Shown: positions 33,464 through 46,096, counted from the first letter of the stretch. The stretch: 64,000 bases of DNA from Ovis canadensis (GCF_042477335.2 NC_091248.1:122224501-122288500), one strand, 5' to 3'. Numbers and translations: made by a program. Notes: generated by a model from the sequence alone, not told the origin.

Positions 33464-33688
33464 AATGCTTTTATTGTTTCCCTGGTGGCTCAGATGGTAA
33501 ACAATCCGTCTGCAATGCAGAAGACCTGTTTTGATCCCTGGGTTGGGAAGATCCCCTGGAGGAGGGCATGGCAACTCACTCCAGTATTCTTGCCTGGAGA
33601 ATCCCCATGGACAGAGGAGCCTGGCGGGCTACAGTCCATGGGGTTGCAAAGAGTTGGACACTGAGTGACTAAGCGCAATGCTTTTATT
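33464..33688 (+). mobile_element. Bov-tA SINE in L1 with 12-bp target duplication
   Basis: SINE 33476-33676 ('cctggtggctcagatgg' to 'gagttggacactgagtgac'). AATGCTTTTATT flanks it exactly (33464-33475 and 33677-33688). Confidence 0.93.
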
Positions 33689-35746
33689 ATTCTATCTTTA
33701 TATAGTATAGTTTGAATTCAGGAACTGTGATGTCTCCAGCATTGTTGTTTTTTTTTCTCAGTATTGCTTTGGCTATTCAGGGTTTTTGTGTAGTTTCATA
33801 TGAATTTTAGGATTTTTTTTTTCTTCTGTAAAAATGCCATTGGAATCTTGACGGCGACTGAATCTATAGGTGGCTTCGAGTAGTACAGATATTTTAACAA
33901 TATTCTTTCAATGCATGATCATGGAGTGTCTTTTCATTTATTTTACTCTTCAATTTCTTTCATCTGTATTATAGTTCTCAATGTAGAGATCTTTCATCGT
34001 CTTGGTTAAATTTATTGCTAAGTATTTTACTGTTCTTGATACTATTGTAAATGAGAGTTTTTTTCCCCCGGATAAGTCATTGTTAGTATATAGATAAATT
34101 TTTGATTTATGTATCTTGAATTTCATATCCTGCAACTTTACTGAATTCATTGATCTGCTTTTTGATTGAGTGTTTAGGCTTTTTATCCATAAAATCATGT
34201 CATTTACAAACAAATTTATGTCTTCCTGTCCAATTTGGAAGACTTTTGTTTTTCTTGCCTGATTTCTCTGGTTTGGACTTCCAGTGCTATTGACGAGAAG
34301 TGATGAGAGTGGGCATCCTTGTCTTGTTCCTGATCCTAGAGGAAAAGTCCTCAGTCTTTCACCTTTGAGGATGGTGTTAGGTGGGGCTTGATATACAGGG
34401 CCTTCCTTTATATACTGAGGTGCATCTCTTTCCTACAGCTAGTTTGTTGAGACTTTTTATCATGAACGGATGTTAAATTATGTCAAAACTTTTCCTGCAT
34501 CTATTGAGATAATCATATGATTTCTATCTTTCATTTTGTTAGTGTGACATATTGAATTTATTGGTATGCACATGTTGAACTATTCTTGCATCCGGGAATG
34601 AATCCTGCTTGGTCAATGTGTATGATCCTTTTAATGTGCTGCTAAATTGGGTTGGCGGTTTTGTTGAAAAATTTTGCACCTATGTTTATCAGGGATATTG
34701 GTCTGTAGCTTTGTTTTGTTGAGGTGTCCTTACCTGGCTTTGGTGTCAGGGAAATGCTAGCCTTGTGACAACAGTTTGGAAGTGTTCTCTCTTCTTCGAT
34801 ACTTTTTGGATATTTTGAGGATTGGTGTTAATTATTCTTCAAATGTTTGGTAAAATGTATCCGTGAGAAGACATCTGGCCCTGGACTCTTCTTTTTCAGG
34901 AGATTTTTGATCACTGATTCAATACTCTCCTAGTAACTGGCTTGTTCAGATTTTCTATTTCTTCCTAATTGAGTCATGATAGGTTCTGTGTATCTAGTAA
35001 TTTATCTACTGTTTTTGTTGTTGGTGTATGGTTGTTAACTGAAGCTTCTTTATGAACCTTTGTATTTCTATATTATCAGAAAATCTCCCTCTTCCCCTTG
35101 GTTTATCTCAATAAACAAATATTTATTTTTTCACAGAGCCAGACCTTAGTTTTATTAATTTTTTCCCAATTGGTTTTCTGGTCTCTGTTTCATTTTTTAA
35201 TGTTCTAAAGTCTATTTTCTTTTCTGCCTAACTTTAGGCTTAGTTTGTTCTTCATCTTCTAGATTTCTTGAGGTGTAAAAGGTTGAGATCTATTTTCTTG
35301 AGGTACACATTTATAGATATAAACTTTCCTCTGAGACCTACTTTTGCTGTACCTTATAAGTCTGTATGTTTTGGTTCTGTTTTCAATTGTCTCAAGATAC
35401 TTTTTTTCATTTACTTTCATCTTTGATCTATTGGTTTTTCAGGACAGGGTTAAGTATTTAACTTCCATGTATTCACAAGTTTTCTAGTTTTCCTTCTGTT
35501 ATGATTTCCAGTTTCATACCATTGTGGTCAGAGAAGATATTTGATAAGATTTCAGTCTCTGTGAATTTGCTAAAACTTGTTTTGTGGCCTAACATATGAT
35601 CATGCTAGAAGATGTTCTGAGTGCACTTGAGAAGAATGTGTATCCTGCAGTTATTAGACCCAATATTCTGTGTATGTCTGTTACAACTTAGTCAAGTGTT
35701 GTTAAAATTCATTGTTTCCTTACTGATTTTCTGTCTAGATGATCTG

Positions 35747-35909
35747 TCTTTGTGACCCCATGGACTGTATAGTCCATGGAATTCTCCAGGCCAGAATACT
35801 AGAGTGGGTAGCTTTTCCCTTCTCCAGGGAATTTTCCCCACCCAGGGATCAAACCCAGGTCTCCCACATTGCAGGTGTATTCTTTACCAGCTGAGCCACC
35901 AGGAAGCCC
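35747..35909 (-). mobile_element. Bov-tA SINE in L1 (antisense), 3'-truncated
   Basis: 'ctttgtgaccccatgg' to 'ctgagccaccaggaagccc'; internally shortened near 35770 where 'gtagcccaccaggctcct' is absent. Confidence 0.88.
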
Positions 35910-36099
35910 CCATTATTAACCATGGGGCATTAAAGTCCCCAACTATTTGTTGTTTATTTCTGTCTGTTTCTCCTTGTAGTTCTGTTTTATATAGTTAGGT
36001 GCTCTAATGTTGGGTGGGTGCCTAAATATTTACAATTGGTGTATCTTCTTGATGGAGTGACCCCTTTATTGTTATATAGTGATATTCTTTTTATCATTT

Positions 36100-37523
36100 T
36101 TAGCTTCAGTTCAGTTCAGTTTCTCAGTCGTGTCTGACTCTTTGCAACCCCAAGGACTGCAGAATGCCAAGCTTCCTTGTCCATCACCAACTCCCGGAGC
36201 TTACTCAAACTCATGTCCATTGAGTTGGTGATGCCCTCCAACCATCTCATCCTCTATCATCCCCTTCTCCTCCTGCTTTCAATCCTTCCCAGCATCAGGG
36301 TCTTCCCAATGAGTCACTTCTTCGCATCAGATGGCCAAAGTATTGGAGTTTCAGCTTTAGCATCAGTCCTTCCAATGAATATTCAGGACTGATTGGATGG
36401 ACTGGTTGGATCTCTTTGCAGTCCAAGGGACTCTCAAGAGTCTTCTCCAGCACCACAGTTCAAAAGCATCAATTCTATGGCACTCAGCTTTCTTTATAGT
36501 CCAACTCTCACATCCATACTGGAAAAACCATAGCTTTGACTAGACGGACTTTTATTGGCAAACTAATGTCTCTGCTTCTTAATATGCTGTCTAGGTTGGT
36601 CATAGGTTTCTTCCAAGGAGCAAGTGTCTTTTAATTTCATGGCTGCAGTCACCATCTGCAGTGATTTTGGAGCCCAAAAACATAAAGTCTCTCACTGTTA
36701 CCATTATTTCCCCATCTATTTGCCAGGAAATGATGGGACCAGATGCCATGATCCTAGTTTTCTGAATGTTGAGCTTTAAGCCAACTTTTTCACTCTCCTC
36801 TTTCACTTTCATAAAAAGGCTCTTTAGTTATTCTTCACTTTCTGCCATAAGGGTGGTGTCATCTGCATTTCTGAGGTTATTGATATTTCTCCCAGCAGTC
36901 TTGATTCCAGCTTGTGCTTCATCTAGCCTGGCATTTTGCATGATGTACTCTGCATAGAAGTTAAATAAGCAGGGTGACAATATACAGCCTTGACTTACTC
37001 CTTTCCTGATTTGGAACAGTCTGTTGTTCCATGTCCAGTTCTAACTGTTGCTTCCTGACCTGCATACAGATTTCTCAGGAGGCAGGTCAGGTATTCCCAT
37101 CTTTTTCAGAATTTTCCACAGTTTATTGTGATTCACACAGTCAAAGGGGTTGGCGTAGTCAATAAAGCAGAAGTTTTTCTGGAACTCTCTTGCTTTTTTG
37201 ATGATCCAGTAGCTGTTGGCAATTTGATCTCTGGTTCCTGTCTTTTCTAAATCCAGCTTGAACATCTGGAAGTTCACGGTTCACGTATTGCTGAAGCATG
37301 GCTTGAAGAATTTTGAGCATTACTTTACTAGTGTGTGAGATGAGTGCAATTGTGCAGTGGTTAGAGCATTCTTTGGCATTGCCTTTCTTTGGGACTGAAA
37401 TGAAAACTGACGTTTTCCAGTCCTGCGGCCACGCTGAGTTTTCCAAATTTGCTGGCATATTGAGTGCAGCACTTTCACAGCATCATCTTTCAGGATTTGA
37501 AACAGCTCAAATGGAATTAGCTT
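36100..37523 (-). mobile_element. BovB LINE in L1 (antisense, copy C) with 7-bp target duplication
   Basis: BovB 36107-37516, 5'-truncated within the reverse transcriptase region, with the repeated CAGTTCAGTTCAG 3' terminus. TTAGCTT occurs at 36100-36106 and 37517-37523, and L1 sequence resumes outside. About 1.41 kb. Confidence 0.9.
36600..37458 (-). pseudogene. BovB reverse transcriptase fragment, decayed
   Basis: Minus-strand blocks at 37159-37458, 37041-37277 and 36600-36812 are collinear with the RT of the copies at 22919 and 54969, in shifting frames. Motif-A-like 'FIDYANPFDCVNH' is visible in the 37041-37277 block. The YADD site (antisense near 36862-36873) reads NADD in one frame. 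Not functional. Confidence 0.8.
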
Positions 37524-37557
37524 AGTGTCTATTTTTCCTGATATGAGTATGGCTACT

Positions 37558-38219
37558 CTTGCAGTGGAAAGGAAAACAAAAACTTAATTCCTCTTTTCTT
37601 TCCCTTTCTTGAGATCAAAGAAGATAAACAGAACAGTGAGCAAGGCCTGAACATTCGTAGTTTTTGGTTTTTACTTTATCTGCTCCTAACTCTGAATGTC
37701 TATAACTAAGTTTGCTATTCTGTCCCCTAACTCTGAATGAGCTATACATTTCACACCTATTATTCTTTGACTCTGTGCCAAATACTCCCTGTAACTGGTG
37801 CTCATCTTTACAGCAGTCTCTTGTCTTGTAGTTACCCATCAGAAAGAAGGCTGCAGAGCCACGGAATCATCAGATTCAGCTACTGGGGTGCTGACACCTG
37901 TCTATGACTGGTTTTGAAACAGTGCAAGAGGAAGAAGACGAGATCCAAACACTGTTGTTCCTCATTTCCGACTCCTGACAGCGGGCCTTCAGCTCATATA
38001 AGCCCCTAGACTCCTCACGGTGGGGGGCACATCCTTCAGCTTATATAAGCCCCTCGACTCCTCATGGGGGGCACATTTCTTGAGGGAGAAGCCTACTGTG
38101 TTCCCCTCTCCGCTGCCTGAGAATTTAAAGGCACCTTTCTATTTCGTCCAGACTGTCTCCGTAATTCTTATTCGACTTCGGTGGGTAGAAAAAGCCAAAT
38201 CTGGGGGCAGCAACGCTAC
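37558..38219 (+). mobile_element. LTR-like insert in L1 (probable endogenous retroviral solo LTR)
   Basis: L1 sequence stops at 'ggctactcttg' (about 37560) and resumes at 'gctacctctgttttctt' (about 38215), so about 650 bases are foreign, with a possible short duplication GCTACTCT/GCTACCTCT. The insert carries two TATA boxes in a tandem duplication (37986-38076) followed by an R/U5-like pyrimidine-rich end, as in a retroviral LTR read sense. No canonical AATAAA was found, and the TG/CA ends are not certain. No viral genes present. Confidence 0.5.
37986..38076 (+). promoter_or_regulatory. Tandem duplication carrying two TATA boxes
   Basis: Units at 37986-38032 (47 bases) and 38033-38076 (44 bases) share 'ccttcagc', 'atataagcccct', 'gactcctca' and 'ggggggcacat'. 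TATA motifs at 37996-38002 (ATATAAG) and 38042-38049 (TATATAAG). Promoter duplication within an LTR-like insert. Confidence 0.75.
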
Positions 38220-39250
38220 CTCTGTTTTCTTGGCTATCATCTGCTTGAACTGCCTTTTCCCATCCTTTCAGTCTCAGCCTGTGTCTTTACAGTGAACCTT
38301 TTTGTAGGCAGTATATTTTTTTATTTTGCTTTTTTAAGTCAGTCAGCCAATTCTGTGTCTTTGATTGAAATAAAGTACTTATTGCTGGAGGACTCACCAT
38401 TGCCATTTTGTTATTTTGCTGTTTTGTAGCTCCTCTGTTCCTTGCTTCTTATCCTGCTGCCTTTTTTTGTGATGATGACTTTTTGTACTGGTGCACTTTC
38501 ACTTTTTCATGATCTTTTGTGTAACAAGCTTTTCCTCTGTGGTTGCTATGAGCCTTACATAAACCATCTTACCATCATGATACCCTGTTTTAAGCTGATG
38601 ACAACTTAACTTCAACAGCATTTCTGCAATTACAATTTACTTCGTCCTCTGTCAAATGTTACAGTTTACATACTTTTTATATTGTGTATACAGTAACAAC
38701 TATAGAAGTTACAGCTTCTTAATACATTTTTTAAAACTTTTAAACCAGAGTTGTAAGAGAATTATGTGCCACTGTTAACCATATTAAATAATCTGACTTG
38801 ATTATTTACCAATACCAGGAAGTTATATACCCATGTTCATCTGGTTTTATGATGTAAATAAGCATTATTTTATTTCTGCGTGAAGAACTCCCTTTAGCAT
38901 TTCTTGTAAGGCAGGCCTAGTGGTGATAAACTCATTCAGCTTTTGTTTGTTCAGGCAAGTATGCCTTCATTTCTGAAGGACAGCTTTGCCAGGTATAGAA
39001 TTGTTGACAGATTTTTTTCTTCCAATATTTTGAATATATTATCCCATTCTCTCCTGGCCTGAAAAATTTCTTTTGAGCAATCTGCCCATTATGGGCATTC
39101 CCTTAAATATAATGTGTTCCTTTCTCTCGCTGCATTGAAGTCTTTTTTGTCATTGACTTTTAGAACTATTTGGGTCACTCTATTGATGTCTGGTGTCCTT
39201 TGGGCCTCATGAATCCAAATATCCATTTCTTTCCTTATTTTTCAGCAAGT

Positions 39251-39486
39251 ATTGCTTTATATGGGCTTCCCTTGTGGCTCAGATGGTAAAGAATCTGCCT
39301 GCAATGCAGGAGACCTGGGTTTGATCCCTGGCTTGGGGAGATCCCCTGGAGGAGGGCATGGCAACCCACTCCAGTATTCTGGCCTAGAGAATCCCCATGG
39401 ACAGAGGAGCCTGGTGGGCTACAGTCCATGGATTCACAGAGTCGGACTTGACAGAGCAACTAAGCCCAGCACACATTGCTTTTATA
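39251..39486 (+). mobile_element. Bov-tA SINE in L1 with 11-12-bp target duplication
   Basis: SINE 39262-39474; flanks ATTGCTTTATA (39251-39261) and ATTGCTTTTATA (39475-39486) differ by one T. Confidence 0.92.
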
Positions 39487-40600
39487 CATTTCCTGCCCCT
39501 TTATCCTCCTGGGGTGCACATAATGCAGACATTGTTTCTTTTGATGGTGTCCTGTAAATCACATAGGCTTTCTTCAGCTCTTTTCCTCTGATGGGATAGT
39601 TCCAAATGCCCTGTCATTGCTTCTTTCTGCTGCATGGTCATTTCTGATTTTAAAGCTCTCTACTAAAGTTTTTGAGTTCGGTCATTATATTCTTTAGATC
39701 GAGGACTTCTGTTTGGTTTATTTTTGATGGTTCCTATTTTTTGTTGATCTCATTTTGTTCATGCATTGCCCCCCACCCCCACCACCCGATTTCATTATCT
39801 GTCTTCTTATAGTTCACTAAACTTCTTTAAGAGGATCATTCTGAATTCTTTGGATTTCGTGGATTTCCACTTCCTTAGGGTCATTTATTGGCATTTTACT
39901 GTAATATATTCCACTGGTACTATTATGTTTACCTGATTTTCCCCGATCCCTGGTTTCTTACATGGGTATTTGCACATTTGAGTAAACAGTCTCATCTTCT
40001 AGACTTAACAGGTTACATTTGGCAGATAGTCCTTCCAGTCAGCTCAGCTTGGGATTGTGGACATGGGAGCGGGTAGACCCCTTGGACAGGTGGGGCTTGC
40101 CATCAAGGTGGTCTTTGTGGGCAAGGCCACACCTGAGCTCTGAAGTTGTAGGGTGTGTGCTGTGGCTGGACGGGACTGCTGGCTTGGTTCTCTGGCCACG
40201 TGAGGCTTTTGGAGGGGGCTCTGCGGTTGCCTGGGTTCTCCGGTCAGGCTGCCTGGCTGGTCAGGGCTGGGTACTGTGCTTGTCAGCAGCGGTGGTTATG
40301 AATTAGCTCGCCTGCCTGACCAGGACAGCTGAATGGGCCCCACAGTCAGCGCAACCCATTGTTTAAGGACCTGGACGTGCGCCCGATTCTCTGGCCAGTG
40401 CAGAAGGTGAGACACACTGGTCCCGTTCTCTGCTCAAGCAGCACTGTAGGTGGGGCTGGAGGACGGGCTCCAGTTTCCCGTGTGCAGGAGGGTGCTTCAG
40501 CCTCACCCTTGCATTCTAGGACCGTCACAATGGTGTCTTGTCTGTGGATAGTTGTTAGGGCTTCTTGAGAAGGCGACTGAAGTGGGGAATGACCCATGTT

Positions 40601-41384
40601 TCCATCTTCACGATGTCACTCCACAGATTCCTCTTTCATTTCTACCCCAGAGGACTGGCTGGCTGAACACTTAATTTCAAGTCAACATTTAAAACACTCA
40701 AATTCAAAATTTTTTCCATTTTTGTTTGTACGGAGTACAGAGGAACTAAATATAGTTGTTCTAAGACAACCAGTCAGCCTGTTTTTAACTGTAGACAAAA
40801 AATAAAAGTGATAGCTGTATGTGAAACTATAAGCAACCATGTAATATGTGATAAACATAACCTAAACGTGCTTGCTCTGTTTAAATATAAAAGTTGTGCC
40901 TTATCTATTTGCTTCAAAGACATCACCATCAACTATTTTAAGGAAAACCCGTAGTCTAATGATAATAAGAATATTGGCTTGTGAGGACCAGTTAAATTCC
41001 TCTTCCAGTGAAATTTAATGTAAATTATATTACGGAACACAGAAGCATAGTCTGACTTTTGAGACTTTCATGTTTTAGAGAAATAGAAGTGAAAAATATG
41101 GGCAACATTAAAATTGATTTTATAATTTTCATTCATTATCTCAAACTTTTCTTTCCTGGAGCAAAGGATGAGAACTAGGCACTTAATATTCTATTGCTCT
41201 CAGAGATGTCCCACAGCTTTTCTCCAAAGCTGGAAAGACAGAAGACTGCAAAGCCGAGGTGGGCAAATTGGCAGAATTCAAATATTCAGCTCTCTTCCTG
41301 TCAGCTGGAGGGAAGGAGGGCCATTTGCCCTGGATGCCAGCCCATCTTACTTCTGTAAGTAACAGAGTGAGGCTGTGTTCTTTT
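40601..41384. other. Unique AT-rich sequence, nothing recognised
   Basis: The start may still be the outer end of the L1 5'UTR. No gene supported. Confidence 0.35.
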
Positions 41385-41595
41385 GAAGTGGGTGAGTGCA
41401 TGCATGCTAGTCACTTAGGTCATGTTCAACTCTTTGCAACCCTATGGACTGTAGCCCGTCAGGTACCTCTGTCCATTGGATTCTCCAGGCAAGAACACTG
41501 GAGTGGGTTGCCCCAGGGGTCAAACCTGCATCTCCTGCACTGAAGGCGGATTCTTTGCCACTGAGCCACTGGGGAAGCACCTCTGAAGTGGGTGA
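41385..41595 (-). mobile_element. Bov-tA SINE (antisense) with 11-bp target duplication
   Basis: SINE 41396-41584, internally shortened near 41513. GAAGTGGGTGA flanks it at 41385-41395 and 41585-41595. Confidence 0.92.
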
Positions 41596-41761
41596 CAGTG
41601 TGTAAAGGAGTCCTGTGGAGGCCTGAAGCACTCGAGCATGGGAAAGCAAGAGCGGCAAGCACTTGATCCCTCTGCACCTGTGAGACTGTTCTGCTTAGAT
41701 GCCCCCAAGGAGGCAGCTCGCTGTCAAGACCTATGAGCCCCTTCATGAGTTAGTAGGTCGG

Positions 41762-41905
41762 ACCTAGGATTAAATCATGGCTCTCCCACTCTCTAGTTCT
41801 ATCAACTTGGTTATTTACCTTTCCAACTTCAGTTTCCTCATATGTGCAAAGTGTGAACAAATATGTCTACTTCATAGAGCTGTACAGATTATATAGTCAA
41901 AGTTC
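41762..41905 (+). mobile_element. MIR SINE (sense)
   Basis: 'aatcatggctctcccactc', 'cttcagtttcctcatatgtg' and 'ctacttcatagagctgta' follow the MIR core and 3' order. Confidence 0.75.
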
Positions 41906-42184
41906 TAACATTTTAATCCCTTTTGCTTTCTTCTGTTATTCTGCCAATAAGATCAGAATTTCCTCTCCTACCTTAACAGTCTTTTAAAATAAATTTAAAA
42001 AAAAAGATATCATGATTTGAACAATTAGCAAATGTCTTAATTCAGCTACTAGTTTATAGCCAGCTGACAGACAAAATGAGATAAACTCTGCCAGGCTAGG
42101 TTATGTGTGGTACTTAAAATCGTTTCAGGTGTCATCTGCATACATGTATAAACTTACGTGTTTGACATGTAATTATGAAGTGCC

Positions 42185-42245
42185 TGTGCTGGCACTAAGG
42201 ATACAGACATGAATGTGTGTGCCTTCGAGGACTTTACCTTTTACT
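42185..42245 (-). mobile_element. L2 3'-end fragment (antisense)
   Basis: 'tgtgctggcactaaggatac' and 'ccttcgaggactttacct' resemble the antisense L2 3' end. Confidence 0.45.
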
Positions 42246-42544
42246 AACAGGTAAAGATGTGTATATAGTCTGATTCAGGAGATGGGATGGAAGCGTGAGG
42301 CAGGAGCTAATGAGGTTGGAGCCAAAATGGGTTGTATATTCTAATGGGAGGCCACAGACATCCCATCCCCCAGAAGCCTGGCTTCCCCAAAATCTGTAAG
42401 TTTAAGAAATTATTTAAAAGGTAATGCAAACATATCTAAAATCCAATAAAACTAAGGGAGTGAAGGAGAAGGAAGTGAACAAGCTTTGTCTGGGAGATGC
42501 TTGGCAAAGAAGTGGTATTTCAGATGGAGTGATTCTCCTTCACT

Positions 42545-42655
42545 CAAGACATTATCTGAGCACTTACTGTGTTCAAGGTACAGCAGGTTTTTATCTGCAA
42601 TTTACAGATGAGGAGAATGAAGCTCAAGAGGTTAAATCCACAGGCTATGATGATC
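42545..42655 (-). mobile_element. MIR SINE fragment (antisense)
   Basis: 'gagcacttactgtgttcaag' then 'atttacagatgaggagaatg' and 'agctcaagaggttaaat'. Confidence 0.7.
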
Positions 42656-42714
42656 ATAAAAGTTGTTAGATACATGTTACTAAGGGAGGTTAAAGCAATA
42701 CTTTGAAGAGCTCT

Positions 42715-42730
42715 AAAAAAAAAAAAAAAA
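42715..42730. repeat. Poly-A tract
   Basis: 16 A residues; no retroposon recognised immediately upstream. Confidence 0.85.
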
Positions 42731-43417
42731 GGACGGATGCTGGTCTTTTTCCCTGAAGTGCAGAACTGTCAGTAGCCTGACAGAGCAGGGTAAGTGGATG
42801 ACTTAGTGAGACCAATAAAACCGCTCTCAAGACTTAAAGGAATACTGTCTCTTCCATACAGACACATGTTTAATGAACCTATTATGATGAATCTCTAGGT
42901 TCCCTACCATCCTGGAATATTAGGTTAAGTTCTAGGAGTTAATTAGACTTACTGGACATCATTAACTATTTCAGACATAATGGAACCACTGTACACTCTG
43001 TATCCATCAATTATTCTCTGAAGATGCTCAGCCTATTTAGAGTAATGGCTGTACATTAAGAAAATGTGACTCAGGTTTTGTTAGCAGAAAAGCAAACCAT
43101 CTGCCTCTAAAACCAATTCTCTGTGATTGGTCTCTACACTTTTAATTTTTTGAACTACAGATTTAAAAAATGTCTCTACATACATAGGTGAGACAGACTT
43201 TCTATTTAAAATTGCTAATTTACATTTTAAAATAGGAACTCTGAGTAGGAGTATTATTACTAAAACAGCATTTATATTATGCTGTTATAAAATGGCATTT
43301 ATATTATGGTGGCTCTTGGAAATTTTCAAAAATTAAATTGTTATATTGCTTTTTCATTTCTTGAAGGCAGAAAGTCAGACTGTTTCCAGTTTTGATGTGT
43401 AGAGTGCATGAAACTTC
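42731..43417. other. Unique AT-rich sequence, nothing recognised
   Basis: No gene or repeat supported. Confidence 0.35.
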
Positions 43418-45545
43418 TACTCTCTTAGCAAGTTTCGAATATTCAACTCACTATGCATTGTTACCTGTAGTCACTATGCTATATTATCACATCCTCATGA
43501 CTTATTTATTTGATGGCTGTACCTTGTGATCACTTTCACGCATTTCTCCCATCCTTCCGCCCCACCCCCCGACTTCTGGCAATCACCGGTATGTTCTTTG
43601 TATCTATGAGACGGGTTTTTATTGCATATTTTAGATTCCACATATAAATCAGACCACCCTGTATTTCTTTCTCTGTCTGATGCATTTCACTTAGCATAAT
43701 GCTCTCAAGGTCCATCCATATTGCTACAAATGGCAAGATTTCCTTCTTTTTATGGCTGAATAATATTCCTGTGTGTCTGTATAAAATCTCACATTTTCTT
43801 TATCCATTTATCCATTGACGGACACAAAGTTGTTAAAGTTGTTTCCATGTCTTGACTATTGCAAATAATGCTGCAGCGAACATGAGAGCAAAGATAGCCC
43901 TTCAAGTTGGTGTTTTCCTTTTCTTTGGATTAAATGCCCCAAAGTGGGACTGCTGGCTTAGATAAAAGTGCTGTTCTCAATTTGTTGAGGAAGCTCAATA
44001 CTGCTTTCCATAGTGGCTGTACCAATTTACACTGTCGCCACAATGCACAAGGTTCCCTTTTCTCTACAGCCTCAGCAACACTTGCTATCTTTTTTGATAA
44101 GAAGAGAAGTCTAGCAGGTGTGAGGGGAACTGACTGGCTTTGATTTGCAGTTTCCTGATGATTAGGAGAAAAGGCTATTCAGATCCCCTGCCCATTTTTT
44201 AATTGGATTGTTTGGATTTTTACTATTGATTTGTATGAGTTCTTTATATATTTTAGACATTAATACCATATCTATGATTGGCAAATATTTTCTCCCTTTT
44301 AGTAGGCTGAGTTTTCATTTTGTTAATGGTTTCCTCTGCAGAAGATGGCTTCCTTTCCTGCACAGAGGCTTTTTATAGTTTAATGTAGTCCCACTTATTT
44401 GTTATTTTTTGCTTTTGTTGTCTTTGCTTTTGGGGTCACATCCAAAAGAAAAATCATTGCCAAGTAAATGGCAAGGCTCTTTTTCTGTACGTTTTCTTCT
44501 TGGAGTTTTATGGGTTCAGGTCTTATGTTAAAACCTTTAATCCATTTTCAGTTCATTTTTGTGTATGGTGTAAGACACAGGTCCAGTTTCATTCTTTTGC
44601 ATGTGGCCATCTACTTTTTCCTACAGCATTTCTTTCTCCATTGTATTCTTGGCTTTATTGTCAAAAATTAGTTGACCATATACGCATGGGTTTACCTTTG
44701 CTGTGTGTCTTCTTTTATGCCAATATCATACTGTTTGATTATTATAGCTTTGTTATATACATAAGGAATCATGATGCCTCTGGCTTTGTTAAGATTGCTC
44801 TGGTAATTTGAGGTCTTTTGTGGTTCCATACAAATTATATGATTGTTTGTTTTATGTGAAAAGTGCCACTGGAATTTTGATAGGGACTGCAATGAATCTG
44901 CAATTGTTCTGAGTAGTATAGACATTTTAACAGTAAGTCTTCTATTAATGGAATATCTTTCCATTTATTTTGTTGCTATTGTTCAGTTACTCAGTCATGT
45001 CCAACTCTTTGTGACCCCATCTGCAGCACACCAGGCTTCCTTGTCCTTCACCATCTCCCGGAGCCTGCTCAAACTCACGTCCATTGAGTTGGTGATGTCA
45101 TTCAACCATCTCCTCCTCTGTCATCCCCTTCCATTTATTTTAGTCTTAATTTCTTCTATGTCTTACAGTTTTCAGCGTGGAGATCTTTCACCACCTGGGT
45201 TAAATTTATTTAGGTATTTAATATCTATGTAGTCTTTTTGATGAAATTGTAAATGAAATGTTTTTAGTTCCTCTTTCTGATAATTTATAGTATACTGAAG
45301 CACAACAAATGTTTGTATTGATTTTTTGTATCCTACAACTTCACTGAATTCATTTATTGGTTCTAACAGGTTTTTGGTGAAGTTGTTAGGGTTTTCTCTA
45401 TGTAATGTCATGTAATTTGCAAACAGTAACAATTTCACTTTTTCTTTTCCAATTTAGATGCCTTTTATTTCTTTTTCTTGCCTAAATGTTCTGGCTAGGA
45501 CTTACAATACTATGCTGACAACAGTGGTGAAAGTTGGCCATTTTT
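43418..45545 (-). mobile_element. L1 (L1MA-like) 3' half, antisense
   Basis: Antisense 3'UTR ('ctactctcttagcaagtttc', 'tcacttagcataatgctctc') and ORF2 C-terminal half ('gctgtaccaatttacactg', 'tttaatccattttcagttc', 'gccttttatttctttttc', 'ggctaggacttacaatac'). 5'-truncated at about 45545. Collinear with the 32.0-34.3 kb part of the larger L1. A short BovB tail interrupts it at 44972. Confidence 0.85.
44959..45141 (-). mobile_element. BovB 3'-end fragment in L1 (antisense) with 13-bp target duplication
   Basis: Insert 44972-45128 ('gttcagttactcagtcatg' to 'cctcctctgtcatcccc'). TTCCATTTATTTT flanks it at 44959-44971 and 45129-45141. Only about 157 bases of the BovB 3' end. Confidence 0.9.
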
Positions 45546-45549
45546 ACAT

Positions 45550-45767
45550 TCATTTAATTCAATATACAAAAAATTATTTTAATATGTCACCAACATAAAA
45601 ATAATTATTGAGATATTTTTACTTTATCATATTAAGTCTCTGAAATCTGGTATATATTATATTTACACTTACAGCATATCTTAATTTGGACAAGTCATAT
45701 TTGAAATGTTCAAGAGCCAAAGGTAGCTAGTGGTTACCATATTGCTCAGACAGTACAGCTCTAGCTT
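45550..45767. mobile_element. Ancient mammalian repeat, family uncertain
   Basis: 'taagtctctgaaatctggt', 'ggacaagtcatatttgaaa' and 'agctagtggttaccatattg' match wording I recall from a common old mammalian repeat, but I cannot name the family reliably. Confidence 0.4.
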
Positions 45768-46096
45768 ATTTAAACAGGAACCATACTTAATGTTCCTCTG
45801 GAAAAACAGATAATTGAATCTTATCTTTTGGATTAATTATACAGATACTGATTTTCATTTCTCCTGCATAAAGGGACTTTTACATTCAAAGTAAGCATAT
45901 CAAATCCATTTGAAATGATTGTCTTATTATAGAATTAATCAAGAAACACTCAGATGCTTAACATATGTTCAGCAGTGAGAAAGACTGCGCCTTCTGCTCT
46001 TCAGGATGAAGGTTTAAAAATATGTAGCAGAAATGAAAAACAAACTGAAAATGCAAACCTAACTTAAAATGAGTAGCAGAACATATGTGTGTGCGT

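Larger units (their letters stand above)
32041..40600 (-). mobile_element. Near full-length L1 (L1MA-like), antisense, heavily interrupted
   Basis: Antisense L1 read from its 3'UTR ('gaaaactgacatataatac', 'tagcataataccctcaagg') through ORF2 ('gatgtagtcccacttg', 'gagagtgggcatccttgtc', 'aacatatgatcatgc') to the ORF1/5' portion ('ctttagcatttcttgtaagg', 'cccattctctcctggcctg', 'gaggacttctgtttgg') and a GC-richer 5'UTR-like end (about 40040-40600). Removing inserts at 33476-33676, 35747-35909, 36107-37516, about 37558-38219 and 39262-39474 leaves about 5.9 kb, roughly a complete L1. No long ORF survives; it is a fossil. Confidence 0.85.
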
